The notes under the pieces were generated by a model. It was not told the DNA's origin. It searched no databases and saw only the letters and a program-made list of their open reading frames with translations. Positions 5,672 through 5,746 of a stretch of 5,746 nt of DNA are shown in pieces. Source of the DNA: Xanthobacteraceae bacterium (lineage in GTDB: Bacteria; Pseudomonadota; Alphaproteobacteria; Rhizobiales; Xanthobacteraceae); contig JASHWN010000107.1 of the NCBI GenBank assembly GCA_030044035.1, positions 1 through 5,746 on the forward strand. The letters run 5' to 3'. A program made the position numbers and the translations under genes. Numbering within the stretch: the stretch's first letter is position 1; every line of letters begins with the position of its first letter.

Positions 5672-5746
5672 CATCCTGAGGTGGCCGCGAAGCGGCCCTC
5701 GAAGGATGCGGCCCGAGCGCCGGGGCCGTCGCCCTTCGAGGCTCGG
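5672..5746. repeat. Second-family palindromic repeat, cut by the window edge
   Basis: It starts about 23 bases after the SBP2 stop. The first hairpin has a perfect 6-bp stem, 5683-5688 with 5692-5697 (GGCCGC-GAA-GCGGCC). It is extended by GAG/CTC (5678-5680 with 5698-5700) and CATCCT/AGGATG (5672-5677 with 5703-5708), with small bulges. A second, competing hairpin pairs 5697-5705 with 5733-5741 (nine exact pairs) and 5709-5714 with 5723-5728 (six pairs). No T-tract follows in the window. The translated motif HPEVAAKRPSKD is familiar from Bradyrhizobium-type intergenic repeats (from memory). It marks the 3' end of the visible operon and could act in transcript ending or stability, or be only a repeat copy. 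Confidence 0.75.

Noticed and set aside
5648..5746. Open frame starting at the TGATG after SBP2 (MRAAHVNRHPEVAAKRPSKD...)
   Set aside because: It is the translation of the terminal palindromic repeat. There is no ribosome site beyond the overlap and no family resemblance other than to repeat-derived spurious proteins.

Overview
The window is GC-rich (about two thirds by eye) and densely coded on the + strand. Codon use is strongly GC3-biased, which is why long antisense and out-of-frame shadow ORFs appear across the coding region. Gene content and three kinds of palindromic repeat point to an alphaproteobacterium of the Hyphomicrobiales, near Bradyrhizobium, Rhodopseudomonas or Pseudolabrys. 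The repeats are CCCC..GTGGGG hairpins, the 'SSPRKRGP...SRFRGNE'-encoding repeat and the 'HPEVAAKRPSKD'-encoding repeat. The placement is an inference from remembered repeat motifs, not from a search.

Layout. (1) 15-1484: an EutA-like ASKHA-fold ATPase, the reactivating factor of cobalamin-dependent ethanolamine ammonia-lyase. Its frame is open to the left edge, so the true start may lie outside the window. (2) 1485-1553: a short gap holding a strong GC hairpin and the Shine-Dalgarno of the next gene. (3) 1554-2714: a two-domain cupin protein. (4) 2711-3742: a secreted solute-binding protein (SBP1) of the COG1840/AfuA-like type. (5) 3739-4509: a crotonase-fold enoyl-CoA hydratase/isomerase-like protein lacking one of the two canonical glutamates. 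(6) 4506-5648: a second solute-binding protein (SBP2), clearly paralogous to SBP1, whose signal-peptide n-region contains an in-frame palindromic repeat. (7) 5649-5746: non-coding sequence filled by another palindromic repeat that runs off the right edge.

Genes 3 to 6 are joined by three successive 4-base ATGA stop/start overlaps, so they almost certainly form one translationally coupled operon. The EutA-like gene is co-oriented 69 bases upstream and may belong to it. No transporter permease or ATPase, no eutB/eutC and no regulator lie in the window. A reasonable reading is an uptake-plus-catabolism cassette: two periplasmic binding proteins capture an unknown organic compound or chelate, the bicupin carries out a metal-dependent step (oxygenase or isomerase type), and the crotonase acts on a CoA-thioester intermediate. 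What the EutA-like chaperone does there is open. The two most distinctive observations are the repeat that has become protein-coding inside the SBP2 leader, and the unusual combination of EutA-like reactivase, bicupin, crotonase and duplicated binding proteins.
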